In this document: piece by piece, positions 49,628 through 58,437 of the stretch
Numbering within the stretch: position 1 is the stretch's first letter
How the letters are laid out: every line of letters starts with the position of its first letter
Origin: Roseococcus sp.
GTDB taxonomy: Bacteria > Pseudomonadota > Alphaproteobacteria > Acetobacterales > Acetobacteraceae
DNA length: 64,000 bases
Assembly (NCBI GenBank): GCA_026414745.1
Contig: JAOAIK010000009.1
Span: 1-64,000 of the forward strand
Reading direction: 5' to 3'
Program-made: the position numbers and the translations under genes
Notes under the pieces: model-generated
The model's database searches: none
What the model saw: the letters and a program-made list of their open reading frames with translations, nothing else
Told to the model about the DNA's origin: nothing

Positions 49628-51244
49628 TCACGTCATGCGGATCGGCGTGAGGTCCTGGAACCAGGATTGCGCCTGCACGAAGCCCTGCACGCGCCGGCTC
49701 ATCGCGCGCGGGTTCAGGTCATGCGCCACGAAGAGGAAGAGCGCATCGTCCACCACCTTGGCGTGGAGCTCGGCCAGCAGCGCGGCCTGCGCCGCCGGAT
49801 CGAAGGTCTGGTAGACGCGCTCGATGATGGCGTCATAGGCCGGGTCGCTGAAGAAGCCCCAGTTGTTGGCGGCCGGCGGCGTCAGGTCGCTCTTGAGGAA
49901 GCGGATCAGCGCGGTGAAGGGGTCGAGGGCGGCGTAGCTGATGTTGATGGCGCTGATGCCGCGGTTGGAGGGCGCCCGGGCGCCGTCGCGCCAGAGGCCG
50001 AGCAGCGCGTTCCACTCCACCACCTCGAAAGTGACCTCGATGCCGATCTCGCGCAGGTTCTGCTGCACCGCCTCGTTCATCGGCAGCGGCTGCATCTGGC
50101 CCGAGCCGGAAGGCGAGATGCCCACCCGCGTGCGGATCGGGTTCTGGCGCGAGACTCCGGCCTCCGCCATCAGCCGCCGGGCGGCGGCCACATCGGTGCG
50201 GATGGGCTCGCGCGGGGTGCCGTGCCAGGGGTGGCCGGGGGGCAGCAGCCCGGCGCCGGGCACCATCATGCCCCCCAGCATCTCGCGGATGCCGGCGCGG
50301 TCGATGGCGAGGTTGGCGGCCTTGCGCACCCGGATATCGCGCCAGGGCGAGCCCTCGACCATGGAGAAATGCCAGGTCCAGTTGTGCGGATAGGTGTTGG
50401 AGACGATCTGGAAGCCGGCCTGGCGCAGCGCGGGGATGGCGTCGGGCGGCGGCGCCTCGATGAAGTCCACCTGGTTGGCGCGCAGCGCGGGCACGCGCGT
50501 GTTGGGCTCGGCGAGCGGCAGGAGCACGAGGCGCTCGTGGCGCGGGATGCGGTTCGGGTCCCAGTAGCTCGCGTTGCGCAGCAGCACCGCGCGCTCGCGC
50601 ACCGAGAAGCTCTCCAGGCGGTAGGGGCCGGTGCCCACGGCGCGCTCCATGAAGCGGTCCCAGTCGCGCCCCGCCGCCTCCCAGGCGCCGCGATGGGTGA
50701 TGCCCACCCAGGTCAGGCCGAAGGGCACCAGGCTGTCCACCGTGCGGGTTTCGAGGATGAAGATGTGCGGCCCCTCGGCGCGCCAGTTCGCGATGGTGGG
50801 CATGCGGATGCGCGCCTGGGCGGCGGCGCGCGGGTCGAAATGCGGGGCGTCGTTGCGGAAGGCGCGGTCGTAGCTGAAGACCACGTCCTCGGCCGTCATC
50901 TCCTTGCCGTCGTGGAAGCGCACGCCCTCGCGCAGGGTGATGATCCAGCGCCGCGGCTCGGCCGGGTCGGTGCGCCAGGATGTGGCGAGGCCCGGGCGCA
51001 GCGTCGCCGGCGCGTCGGCGCGCGAGAGATCCCACATGGCGAGCTGGTCGTAGAGGGTGATGCCCATGAAACGGTGGCCCTCGGCGCCCTGGTCCGGCAC
51101 GCCGTTGGCGAGCGGCACGGCGGCCGCCGTCATGCCCACGCGCAGCGTGCCCGAGGCGGTCTGCGCCTGGGTCACGTCCCAGGGCAGGGCGGCGGCGAAG
51201 GGGGCGGCGAGGGCGGAGCGGAACAGGGCGCGGCGTGAGGGCAT
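49628..51244 (-). CDS. ABC transporter solute-binding protein, peptide/nickel type (SBP family 5)
   Basis: The 538-residue protein has a twin-arginine-like signal (SRRALFRSALAAPFAAALP). It then has family-5 features: LRPGLATSWRTDPAEPRRW, FHDGKEMTAEDVVFSYDRAF, GTGPYRLESF, and KAANLAIDRAGIREML. Members bind peptides, nickel-chelates or opines. No permease or ATPase gene lies nearby, so it is orphan in this window. It lies 26 bases upstream of queC on the same strand. Confidence 0.9.
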   Translation of the reverse strand: MPSRRALFRSALAAPFAAALPWDVTQAQTASGTLRVGMTAAAVPLANGVPDQGAEGHRFMGITLYDQLAMWDLSRADAPATLRPGLATSWRTDPAEPRRWIITLREGVRFHDGKEMTAEDVVFSYDRAFRNDAPHFDPRAAAQARIRMPTIANWRAEGPHIFILETRTVDSLVPFGLTWVGITHRGAWEAAGRDWDRFMERAVGTGPYRLESFSVRERAVLLRNASYWDPNRIPRHERLVLLPLAEPNTRVPALRANQVDFIEAPPPDAIPALRQAGFQIVSNTYPHNWTWHFSMVEGSPWRDIRVRKAANLAIDRAGIREMLGGMMVPGAGLLPPGHPWHGTPREPIRTDVAAARRLMAEAGVSRQNPIRTRVGISPSGSGQMQPLPMNEAVQQNLREIGIEVTFEVVEWNALLGLWRDGARAPSNRGISAINISYAALDPFTALIRFLKSDLTPPAANNWGFFSDPAYDAIIERVYQTFDPAAQAALLAELHAKVVDDALFLFVAHDLNPRAMSRRVQGFVQAQSWFQDLTPIRMT

Positions 51245-51390
51245 GGGCGATCCTCCGGCGATGCGCCAGCTTAGGACGGCCGCCGCGATTTTGTGCGCCG
51301 AATCGTCATATGGCCAAGAAATGGGCTCTCGGGAGCCCGCCTGCCCATTCCTTGACCTTCCGGGGCACCGCGCGCCCCTCGATGTGCCGC

Positions 51391-51978
51391 TCAGGCCCGC
51401 CCGGCGGCGCTGACGATGCGCGAGGGGTCCACCTTCAGCTTCGACAGCGCCCGACGCCACTTGGTGGCGAGTTCCCCGTCGAACAGCAGCGCCTCGTCGG
51501 GCGGGGCGACGAGCCAGGCGTTCTCGGCGATCTCGGCCTCGAGCTGCCCCGGCCCCCAGCCGGCATAGCCCAGCGCCAGCACGCAGTGGCGCGGCCCGCC
51601 GCCGGCGGCGATGTCCTTGAGGATGTCCACGCTGGCGGTGAGGGCGAGCCCGCCGCGCACCGCGACGGAGCCATCGGTCCGCCAATCGTCGCTGTGCAGG
51701 ACGAAGCCGCGCGCCTCCTCCACCGGCCCGCCGGCCAGCAGGCGGATCTGCCGCTGGGCGGGGACGGGTTCCACCCCCACCTGGCGCAGCAGCATGTCGA
51801 AGCTGAGGCGCTCCACCGGCCGGTTGAGCACGAGGCCCATCGCCCCCTGCGGCGAATGCGCGCAGAGGCAGATGACGCTGCGGGCAAAGCGCGGATCGCC
51901 CATGTCGGGCATCGCGATGAGAAGCTGGCCGGCCAGGCTGGCTGCGCCGGGCGCGGCCCTGTTCGGTCCTGTAGCCAT
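51391..51978 (-). CDS. yqgE: YqgE/AlgH family (DUF179) protein
   Basis: The 195-residue DUF179 protein begins its conserved core with SLAGQLLIAMPDMGDPRFARSV, followed by GAMGLVLNRP and GYAGWGPGQLEAEI. Function is not established; AlgH was first linked to alginate gene control. The start chosen gives the family N-terminus, and the longer upstream frame is not conserved. It is divergent from the peroxiredoxin gene. Confidence 0.88.
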   Translation of the reverse strand: MATGPNRAAPGAASLAGQLLIAMPDMGDPRFARSVICLCAHSPQGAMGLVLNRPVERLSFDMLLRQVGVEPVPAQRQIRLLAGGPVEEARGFVLHSDDWRTDGSVAVRGGLALTASVDILKDIAAGGGPRHCVLALGYAGWGPGQLEAEIAENAWLVAPPDEALLFDGELATKWRRALSKLKVDPSRIVSAAGRA

Positions 51979-52088
51979 GCCTTCGAGATGGCGCGCCGCT
52001 CCGCCCGCCGCAAGGCGTCCCGCCGGCGGGAATTCCGCCGCCGCGCGATCTGCTCTAGAGGGGAGCTCCACGCACGGAGAACGCCCGG

Positions 52089-52571
52089 ATGACGATCAAG
52101 GTCGGTGACAGGATCCCTTCCGCCAAACTCATGCAGGCCACCGCCGAGGGCCCCAGAGAGGTCACGACGGAGGAGCTCTTCGGCGGCAAGACCGTCGTGC
52201 TCTTCGGCGTGCCCGGCGCCTTCACCCCCACCTGCTCGGCCAAGCATCTGCCCGGCTTCGTCGCCCAGGCCGGCGCGCTCAAGGCGAAGGGCGTGGACGC
52301 CATCGCCTGCATGGCGGTGAACGACGTGTTCGTCATGGGCGCCTGGGGCAAGGACCAGGGCGTGGGCGAGAGCGTGATGATGCTCGCCGACGGCAGCGGG
52401 GCGTTCACCAAGGCGTTGGGGCTGGAACTCGACCTCACGGCGCGCGGTCTCGGCATCCGCGCGCAGCGCTTCGCCCTGGTCGCGAAGGATGGGGTGGTGA
52501 CGCATCTGGCCGTGGAGGCGCCGGGCGCCTTCGAGGTCAGCAGCGCCGAGGCCGTGCTGGCCGCGCTCTGA
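52089..52571 (+). CDS. Peroxiredoxin, Prx5-type
   Basis: The 160-residue thioredoxin-fold protein reduces peroxides. The peroxidatic Cys49 sits in VPGAFTPTCSAKHLPG, with Cys74 in IACMAVND; a resolving Cys at the Prx5 C-terminal position is absent, so an external thiol such as glutathione may be used. It is divergent from yqgE. The shared spacer has a 14-base palindrome. Confidence 0.9.
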   Translation: MTIKVGDRIPSAKLMQATAEGPREVTTEELFGGKTVVLFGVPGAFTPTCSAKHLPGFVAQAGALKAKGVDAIACMAVNDVFVMGAWGKDQGVGESVMMLADGSGAFTKALGLELDLTARGLGIRAQRFALVAKDGVVTHLAVEAPGAFEVSSAEAVLAAL

Positions 52572-52675
52572 GCGCGGCCCCCCGCTGCCCTTCCCGGGCG
52601 GCCTTGCGCTGGCGCAAGGCCGTCACGATGCTGTCATGGCACTCATCCCTCGTTCACGCGGACGGGAGGGCCGCC

Positions 52676-53095
52676 ATGCTGACACGCCGGATGGAAGAGC
52701 TGGTCCGTCACCAGAATCCGCTCTGCATGCCCCCGGGAGCGACGGTGGCGGAAGCCTGCGCGGCGATGCACCGCCGCCGCGTCGGCGCCGTGCTCGTCGT
52801 CGAGGATGGCCGGCTCGTGGGCATCTTCACCGGGCGGGATGCGGTGCGCTGCCTTGCCCTCGGCCTCGATTCCGTCCGCACTCCGCTCGCCCAGGCCATG
52901 ACGCGCGATCCCGTCTGCCTCGGCCCCCAGGCCCAGGCGATGGAGGCGCTGCGCCTGATGACGGACGGCGGCTTCCGCCATGTCCCCATCACCGAGGAGG
53001 GGCGGGTGCTCGGCATCGTCTCGCGCTACGACTTCCGCGCCGACGAGCACCGCCGCATGGACGAGGAGACGGGGTTCTTCGAGAATCTCCGCTGA
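52676..53095 (+). CDS. CBS-pair domain protein
   Basis: The 139-residue protein is almost entirely two CBS motifs (about residues 10-65 and 70-125), which bind adenine nucleotides or related ligands as sensors. It has no attached catalytic domain. The start is supported by GGGAGGG 5-6 bases before the ATG; an earlier ATG at 52604 gives a non-conserved extension. Its partner is unknown. Confidence 0.85.
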   Translation: MLTRRMEELVRHQNPLCMPPGATVAEACAAMHRRRVGAVLVVEDGRLVGIFTGRDAVRCLALGLDSVRTPLAQAMTRDPVCLGPQAQAMEALRLMTDGGFRHVPITEEGRVLGIVSRYDFRADEHRRMDEETGFFENLR

Positions 53096-53260
53096 GGAGG
53101 GTCCGCTCCGCACGCCGCGCCGGGTGACAGGGCGAGAGGGCGGCGGCATGCTCATACCCATGCGCGCGCAGGCCCTCGCGCTCGCCTGTCCGTCGGCTTG
53201 ACCGGCCCGCGCGGATCCCGCCCACCCTCCGACAGCCCCCCCTTCCCGCACGAGGCGCCC

Positions 53261-53605
53261 ATGTCCCCCTGGCTGCTCACGCCGCTGCTGCTGATCGGCT
53301 CCAACGTCCTGATGACCTTCGCCTGGTACGGGCACCTGAAGGCCCCGCATTGGCCGGTCTGGATGGCGGTGCTGGTCTCCTGGGGCATCGCCTTCTTCGA
53401 ATACTGCCTCGCCGTGCCGGCCAACCGCATCGGCTACGGCACCTTCACGGGCCAGCAGCTCAAGGTGATGCAGGAAGTGATCACCATTGCCGTCTTCGCC
53501 GTATTCAGCGTGGCGGTGCTGGGCGAGCAGCTGCGCTGGAACTTCCTCGCCGCCGGCGCCTGCCTCGTGGCGGCGGTGGTGTTCATCTTCCTTCCCTCGG
53601 AATAG
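53261..53605 (+). CDS. DMT-family small membrane protein (DUF486)
   Basis: The 114-residue protein has four hydrophobic segments and the DUF486 pattern WYGHLK, FEYCLAVPANRIGY and QLKVMQEVITI. This small drug/metabolite-transporter-like family has unknown substrate. It may work as a dimer like other small DMT proteins. It stands alone between the CBS and YbjN genes. Confidence 0.85.
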   Translation: MSPWLLTPLLLIGSNVLMTFAWYGHLKAPHWPVWMAVLVSWGIAFFEYCLAVPANRIGYGTFTGQQLKVMQEVITIAVFAVFSVAVLGEQLRWNFLAAGACLVAAVVFIFLPSE

Positions 53606-53812
53606 ACCGCCGACACGGATTCTTCGCTCGACAAGGGGTTGCGGCGCGGAAATCCACTGCCATAGCCTAGGGCTGGTGGCGATTCGCGCGCCCGACCCCA
53701 ACCCCTTGGTCCAGGGGGTGCGCCGCAGGGGGGGGTGGGCCGCAGCCATCCGTGCCGCCGCGCCGCCCGGGCGCGACGCACGCCTCGGACCGGGCCCAGA
53801 GGGGAGAGCCGC

Positions 53813-54316
53813 ATGTCCGGAATCACGGCCGATCTGGCCGACCGCGCGACCAATCCGCTCGACGTGCTGGAGCAGATCGTCATCGCCAACGAATGGGTGT
53901 TCGAGCGCCGCTCGGACGGCGAGATGGCGGCCGAGGCGCCCGGCAAATGGTGCAACTACACCATGTTCTTTTCCTGGGCGCCGGAGATCAGCGCCATGCA
54001 TTTCTCCTGCGCCTTCGACGTGAAGGTGCCGGCCGAGCGCCGCGGCCCGCTGTTCGAGTTGCTGGCGCTGGCCAACGAGCGGCTCTGGATCGGCCATTTC
54101 GGGCTGGAGGTGGAGGAGGGCGTGCCCGTCTTCCGCCACGCCGTGCTGCTGCGCGGCGCGCCCGGCGCCAGCGCCGAGAGCCTGGAGGACATGGTGGACA
54201 TCGCCCTCACCGAATGCGAGCGCTTCTTCCCCGCCTTCCAGTTCGTGCTCTGGGGCGGCAAGCCGCCCGCCGAGGCGCTGGAGGCGGCCATGCTGGACTG
54301 CGTGGGCGAAGCCTGA
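53813..54316 (+). CDS. YbjN domain protein
   Basis: The 167-residue soluble protein matches the YbjN family common in alphaproteobacteria, with NEWVFERRSDGEMAAEAPG at the start and FGLEVEEGVPVFRHAVLL in the middle. E. coli YbjN affects motility and stress responses, but the molecular job is unknown. A GGGGAGAG sequence lies 5-6 bases before the ATG. It converges on the ridA pseudogene. Confidence 0.82.
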   Translation: MSGITADLADRATNPLDVLEQIVIANEWVFERRSDGEMAAEAPGKWCNYTMFFSWAPEISAMHFSCAFDVKVPAERRGPLFELLALANERLWIGHFGLEVEEGVPVFRHAVLLRGAPGASAESLEDMVDIALTECERFFPAFQFVLWGGKPPAEALEAAMLDCVGEA

Positions 54317-54326
54317 GCGGGGGCGG

Positions 54327-54716
54327 CTACAGCGCCACCACCAGGTCCAGCTGCACCAGCGCATCGAGAGCGAGGCCGGTGACGCCCACCGTGGTGCGGG
54401 CGGGCAGGCCACCGGGCGGGAAGGCGGCCTCCCAGATGGCGTTCATCGCCGCGTAGTCGCGCGCGAACTCGCGCAGGCAGATGCGCGCCATCACCGTCCG
54501 CTCCCAGGCCGCGCCGCAGCCGGCCAGCACGGCCTGCAGGTTGGCGACACCTGGCGCGTCTCAGCCTCGATGCCGCCCGGCACGCAGCGCGTGGCGTCCT
54601 CCGGGCGGGTCGGCATCTGGCCGGTGACGAAGAGGAAGCCGCCCGGCCCGCGCGGCGTGGCTGAAGGGGGCGACGCGCTGCGGCCCCTCGTCCAGCAGGG
54701 AGCGGAGGATCTCCAT
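54327..54716 (-). pseudogene. ridA: RidA family protein broken by two compensating frameshifts
   Basis: The start ATG shares a base with the denD stop (TGATG). The first ~25 residues (MEILRSLLDEGPQRVAPFSH...) are in one frame. A C-run at 54642-54644 then appears to have one base too many, after which GFLFVTGQMPTRPEDATRCV is in the next frame. Near 54547 one base seems missing, restoring the first frame for NLQAVLAGCGAAWERTVMAR to the end. Read with both corrections, this is a normal RidA (~130 residues), which hydrolyses reactive 2-aminoacrylate-type imines. Either a true pseudogene or two sequencing errors in GC runs would explain it. Confidence 0.75.
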
Positions 54717-55687
54717 CACAGCCCGCGCTCGGCCCGGGTGGCGGCGAGGTCGTCCTCGCGGAAGGCGGCGAGGATCTCGCCCACCCCTTCCTGCGCCGTG
54801 AAGCCCAGGGCGCGGGCGCGCGCGGCGGTGAAGGCCGCCGGCCAGCCGCCGACGATGGCCTGCACCGCCGGGTCGGGGGCGGGGATGACATGGGCGCGCT
54901 CGGCCGGCGTCAGCGCGGCCAGCATCTCGCCCACCCGCACCGAGAGGCCCGGCGGGTTGATGCCGCGATCCAGCCCGAGCGGTGCCGTGTCCATGGACGC
55001 GGCGTGCAGGAACCACTCCACCGCCCGGCGCGGCGAGCAGACCCAGACGGCGAAGTCCTCCTCCACCGGCAGCGGCGTGTCGAGGCCGAGCAGCGGCTCG
55101 CGCAGGATGGCCGAGACGAAGCTGCTCGCCGCCTTGTTGGGCCGGCCGGGGCGGACGATCACCGTGGGCAGGCGGATCGAGACGGCATCCAGGAAGCCCT
55201 TGCGGCTCGCATCCTGCAGCAGCAGCTCGGCCGCCGCCTTCTGCGCGCCGTAGGAATTGGCGGGGAGCTGGCGCGCGTCATCGGCCAGAACCGCCCCCTG
55301 CCCGCCGCCGAAGCTGGCGACGCTCGAGGTGAAGACGAGGCGCGGCGGCGCGGGCAGGGCGCGGCAGGCCTCGATCACCGCCAGCGTGCCGAGCAGGTTC
55401 ACCCGCAGGCCGAGATCGAAATCCGCCTCGGCGGCGGCGCTCACCACCGCGGCAAGGTGGAACACCACCCCCGTCCCGGCCGGGAGGGCGCGCGCGAGCT
55501 GCGCGGCATCGGCCACATCCCCCGCGAGGCGCGTGACGGGAAAGGGGGCGGCGAGCGGCGGCGGCTCCGCAAGGTCGAAGAGGGTGAGGCCGGTGACGGC
55601 GCGCCCGCCGATGGCACCCTCGGCGGCCAGACGCGCCGCCAGCTTGCGGCCGAGGAACCCCCCGCCGCCCAGGATCGAGACATGCAT
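54716..55687 (-). CDS. denD: NAD-dependent epimerase-fold dehydrogenase, D-erythronate dehydrogenase-like
   Basis: The 323-residue short-chain-type protein has the Rossmann loop GGGGFLGRKLA, then TSSVASFGG and YGAQK (Ser/Tyr/Lys catalytic set). The pattern RLPTVIVRPGRPNKAASSF is characteristic of D-erythronate dehydrogenase (DenD) relatives. DenD oxidises D-erythronate at C2 in four-carbon acid sugar catabolism. Partner kinases of that pathway are not in the window, so the substrate is tentative. ridA is coupled downstream; the diaminopropionate lyase is divergent. Confidence 0.78.
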   Translation of the reverse strand: MHVSILGGGGFLGRKLAARLAAEGAIGGRAVTGLTLFDLAEPPPLAAPFPVTRLAGDVADAAQLARALPAGTGVVFHLAAVVSAAAEADFDLGLRVNLLGTLAVIEACRALPAPPRLVFTSSVASFGGGQGAVLADDARQLPANSYGAQKAAAELLLQDASRKGFLDAVSIRLPTVIVRPGRPNKAASSFVSAILREPLLGLDTPLPVEEDFAVWVCSPRRAVEWFLHAASMDTAPLGLDRGINPPGLSVRVGEMLAALTPAERAHVIPAPDPAVQAIVGGWPAAFTAARARALGFTAQEGVGEILAAFREDDLAATRAERGL

Positions 55688-55732
55688 GCCGCGAGATTGC
55701 CGCGCGCGCCGCGCCCCGCCAAGCTCGCCGCC

Positions 55733-56857
55733 ATGCACCGCCTGCACCTGAACGCCCGTCACGGCACACCCGGGATCATCGTGCTGCCCGAGGGCGGCTA
55801 TCGCCGCGCCCGCGCCGAGATCACCGCCTGGCCCGGCTATGCGCCCACGCCGCTGCACCGGCTCGAGCTGCCCGGCATCGCGGGGCTGTGGTGGAAGGAC
55901 GAAAGCCGGCGCTTCGGTCTGCGCAGCTTCAAGGCGCTCGGCGGCGCCTATGCCGTGCAGAAGCTGCTGGCGCAGGAGCTGGCGCGCCGCGGCGTCGCGC
56001 CCCACGCCGGGGCCGCGGCGCTGGAAAGCGGCCAATACGCCCACGCCACCGACCGCATCACCGTCACCTGCGCCACCGACGGCAACCACGGCCGCAGCGT
56101 GGCCTGGGGCGCGCAGCGATTCGGCTGCCGCTGCGTGATCTTCGTGCACGAGAACGTGAGCCAGGGCCGGCGCGAGGCCATCGCCCGCTTCGGCGCGGAG
56201 GTGCGCGAGGTTCCCGGCACCTACGACGACAGCGTGCGCGCCGCCCAGCGCGCGGCCGACGAGAATGGCTGGTTCGTGATCAGCGACACGAGCTACCCCG
56301 GCTACACCGAGCCGCCGCGCGACGTGATGCAGGGCTACCGTCTGATGGCCGAGGAGGCGCTCTCGCAGATGCCGGCGCCGCCCACCCATGTCTTCGTGCC
56401 CGGCGGGGTGGGCGGGGTGGCCGCGGCCGTCTCGGTGCAGCTGCGCAAGCAGGCGCCGGCGGCAAGGCTGGTGGTGGTGGAGCCCGAGGCGGCCGCCTGC
56501 CTTCTGGCCAGCGCCGAGGCCGGCGCGCCGACCACGGTCACGGGCGGGCTGGACACCATCATGGCCGGCCTCGCCTGCGGGGAGCCCTCGCTGCTCGCCT
56601 GGCAGGAGCTGGAGCGCGGGGCCTTCGCCTTCATGGCCGTGCCCGATTCGGCCGTGCCGGGGGCGATGCGCGCGCTGAAGGCCCGCGGCGTGGAGGCGGG
56701 CGAGAGCGCGGTGGCGGGCTGGATCGCGCTCGAATCCCTCCTCGCGACGCCGGAAGATGCCGCGCGGCTCGGCCTCGGGCCGGAGAGCCGCGTGCTGGCC
56801 TTCGGCACCGAGGGCGCGACCGACCCCGATCTCTATGCCCGGCTTACCGCTGCTTAA
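55733..56857 (+). CDS. Diaminopropionate ammonia-lyase
   Basis: This PLP enzyme breaks 2,3-diaminopropionate to pyruvate and two ammonia through 2-aminoacrylate. The 374-residue fold-type II protein has Lys67 in RSFKALGGAYAV, the TCATDGNHGRSVAWGAQRFG stretch, and the PLP-phosphate loop PGGVGGVAAAV. It is divergent from the denD-ridA pair; RidA is the known scavenger of the aminoacrylate this enzyme releases. Length is slightly shorter than some family members. Confidence 0.88.
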   Translation: MHRLHLNARHGTPGIIVLPEGGYRRARAEITAWPGYAPTPLHRLELPGIAGLWWKDESRRFGLRSFKALGGAYAVQKLLAQELARRGVAPHAGAAALESGQYAHATDRITVTCATDGNHGRSVAWGAQRFGCRCVIFVHENVSQGRREAIARFGAEVREVPGTYDDSVRAAQRAADENGWFVISDTSYPGYTEPPRDVMQGYRLMAEEALSQMPAPPTHVFVPGGVGGVAAAVSVQLRKQAPAARLVVVEPEAAACLLASAEAGAPTTVTGGLDTIMAGLACGEPSLLAWQELERGAFAFMAVPDSAVPGAMRALKARGVEAGESAVAGWIALESLLATPEDAARLGLGPESRVLAFGTEGATDPDLYARLTAA

Positions 56858-56882
56858 CCCGCTTCACAGCCCGGCAATAAAT
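56854..56882 (+). promoter_or_regulatory. Possible promoter of the ugp operon
   Basis: TTAACC (56854-56859) and ATAAAT (56877-56882) are spaced by 17 bases in an AT-rich pocket, which is striking in this GC-rich DNA. They lie about 70 bases before the ugpB ATG. The first box overlaps the end of the lyase gene. Visual call only. Confidence 0.35.
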
Positions 56883-56948
56883 CTGCCAAATGGCGGCAAT
56901 CGCGGGGGGCTAGCAGCGCTTCGCGCAAGACATTCGGGAGAGCCATTC

Positions 56949-58307
56949 ATGCTGCGTCGCACCCTCGGTCGGGCGGCCCTTGCCGCCGCCGCCGCGCCCC
57001 TCGCCGCCCCCGCCCTGGCGCAGGGCGGGCCGGTGGAGCTGCAGTTCTGGCATGGGCTCGCCCAGCCCCTCGGCGGCATCCTGGAGGGCATCGCCAACCA
57101 GTTCAACGAGAGCCAGCGCCGCTTCCGCATCGTCTCGACCTTCCGCGGCTCCTACCCCGAGACGATGGTGGCCGCCATCGCCGCCTTCCGCGCCGGCACC
57201 GCGCCGCACATCGTGCAGATGTTCGAGGTGGGCACGGGCACGATGATGGCCGCCGGCCGCGCCATCAAGCCGGTGCACGAGCTGCTGGCCGAGACGGGGG
57301 TCTCCATCAACTTCGACGACTATCTGCCGGCGGTGCGCGGCTACTACAGCCTGGCCGATGGCCGGATGATGGCGATGCCCTTCAACTCCTCCACCGCCAT
57401 CGTCTTCTACAACAAGGACATGTTCCGCCGCGCCGGCCTCAACCCGGACCAGGCGCCCGCCACCTGGGCCGAGCTGCGCGCCGCCGCCACCCGCCTGCGC
57501 GCGGCCGGCATCGAGGTGCCCGTGACCACCGCCTGGCCGACCTGGACGCAGGTGGAGCAGTTCAACGCCATCCACAACACGCCGCTGGCCACGCTCGACA
57601 ACGGCTTCGGCGGGCTGGGGGCCGAGCTGCGGGTGAACAACCCGGTGCAGGTGCGCCACATCAACACGCTGATGGAGATGGGCCGCGAGGGCAGCTTCCG
57701 CTGGGGCGGGCGCGACGGCGCGGGCGATGCCATCTTCGCCTCGGGCCAGGCGGCGGTGATCTTCGCCTCCTCCGGCGCGCGCGCGCGCTTCGTGCGCGAG
57801 GTGCCGGGCGGGATCGCCAATCTCGGCGTGGCGATGCTCCCCTATTATGACGATGTGCCCGGCGCGCCTTTCAACTCCATCATCGGCGGCGCGGCCTTCT
57901 GGGCGATGAACCGCGGCCCGAACGCCGCGCGCTCGGCCGAGGAGAACCGCGGCATCGCCGAGTTCTACGCCTTCATCGCCCAGCCGCGCATCGTCGCCGC
58001 CTGGCACACCGAGACGGGCTTCCTGCCGGTGACGCGGACCGCCTTCGAGCAGGTGCGCGCCACGGGCTTCTATGACCAGAACCCCGGGGCGGACATCCCG
58101 ATCCGGCAGCTGCTGCGCGGCGGCGGGCAGATGACGGGCAACACGCGCGGCATCCGGCTCGGCGGCTTCGTCGAGATCCGCACCATCATGCAGGAGGAGA
58201 TGGAGCGGGCGCTGCAGGGCCAGCAGACCGCCCAGCAGGCGATGGACAACAGCGTGACCCGCGGCAATGTGGTGCTGCGCAACTTCGAGCGCGCCAACCG
58301 GGCCTGA
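56949..58307 (+). CDS. ugpB: ABC transporter solute-binding protein, UgpB type
   Basis: The 452-residue periplasmic protein has a signal peptide ending ALAQ (~residue 25) and SBP family-1 features, with ELQFWHGLAQPLGG at the start and GTAPHIVQMFEVGTGTMMAA. These match UgpB, which binds sn-glycerol-3-phosphate and glycerophosphodiesters. It is first in ugpB-A-E-C. A 130-base spacer with three hairpins separates it from ugpA, which probably leaves more binding protein than permease. Confidence 0.88.
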   Translation: MLRRTLGRAALAAAAAPLAAPALAQGGPVELQFWHGLAQPLGGILEGIANQFNESQRRFRIVSTFRGSYPETMVAAIAAFRAGTAPHIVQMFEVGTGTMMAAGRAIKPVHELLAETGVSINFDDYLPAVRGYYSLADGRMMAMPFNSSTAIVFYNKDMFRRAGLNPDQAPATWAELRAAATRLRAAGIEVPVTTAWPTWTQVEQFNAIHNTPLATLDNGFGGLGAELRVNNPVQVRHINTLMEMGREGSFRWGGRDGAGDAIFASGQAAVIFASSGARARFVREVPGGIANLGVAMLPYYDDVPGAPFNSIIGGAAFWAMNRGPNAARSAEENRGIAEFYAFIAQPRIVAAWHTETGFLPVTRTAFEQVRATGFYDQNPGADIPIRQLLRGGGQMTGNTRGIRLGGFVEIRTIMQEEMERALQGQQTAQQAMDNSVTRGNVVLRNFERANRA

Positions 58308-58319
58308 CGCGCACCACCT

Positions 58320-58346
58320 CTCGCGCCGCCCTTGCGGCGGCGCGAG
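58320..58346 (+). terminator. First hairpin in the ugpB-ugpA spacer
   Basis: CTCGCGCCGCC and GGCGGCGCGAG form an 11-bp perfect stem around a 5-base loop, starting 13 bases after the ugpB stop. It is likely an mRNA 3'-end stabiliser or partial terminator. Confidence 0.6.
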
Positions 58347-58357
58347 CCGGGGGGTCT

Positions 58358-58383
58358 AAGGGGGGCAGGCGCCGCCCCCCTTT
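58358..58383 (+). terminator. Second hairpin with short T-run in the ugpB-ugpA spacer
   Basis: AAGGGGGGC and GCCCCCCTT form a 9-bp stem around a 7-base loop and end in TTT. This is the most terminator-like structure in the window and may stop part of the transcripts before ugpA. Confidence 0.6.
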
Positions 58384-58427
58384 CCGCTTGGCAGGGAGGG
58401 TTGGTGTGGCGGCTGCCTGCCAAGCGG
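58384..58427 (+). promoter_or_regulatory. Third inverted repeat just before ugpA
   Basis: CCGCTTGGCAGG and CCTGCCAAGCGG are perfect 12-base inverted repeats with a 20-base spacer, ending 10 bases before the ugpA ATG. Formation would crowd the ugpA ribosome-binding region (GGAGAAGG). It could equally be an operator for a dimeric regulator. Confidence 0.5.
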
Positions 58428-58437
58428 ACGGAGAAGG

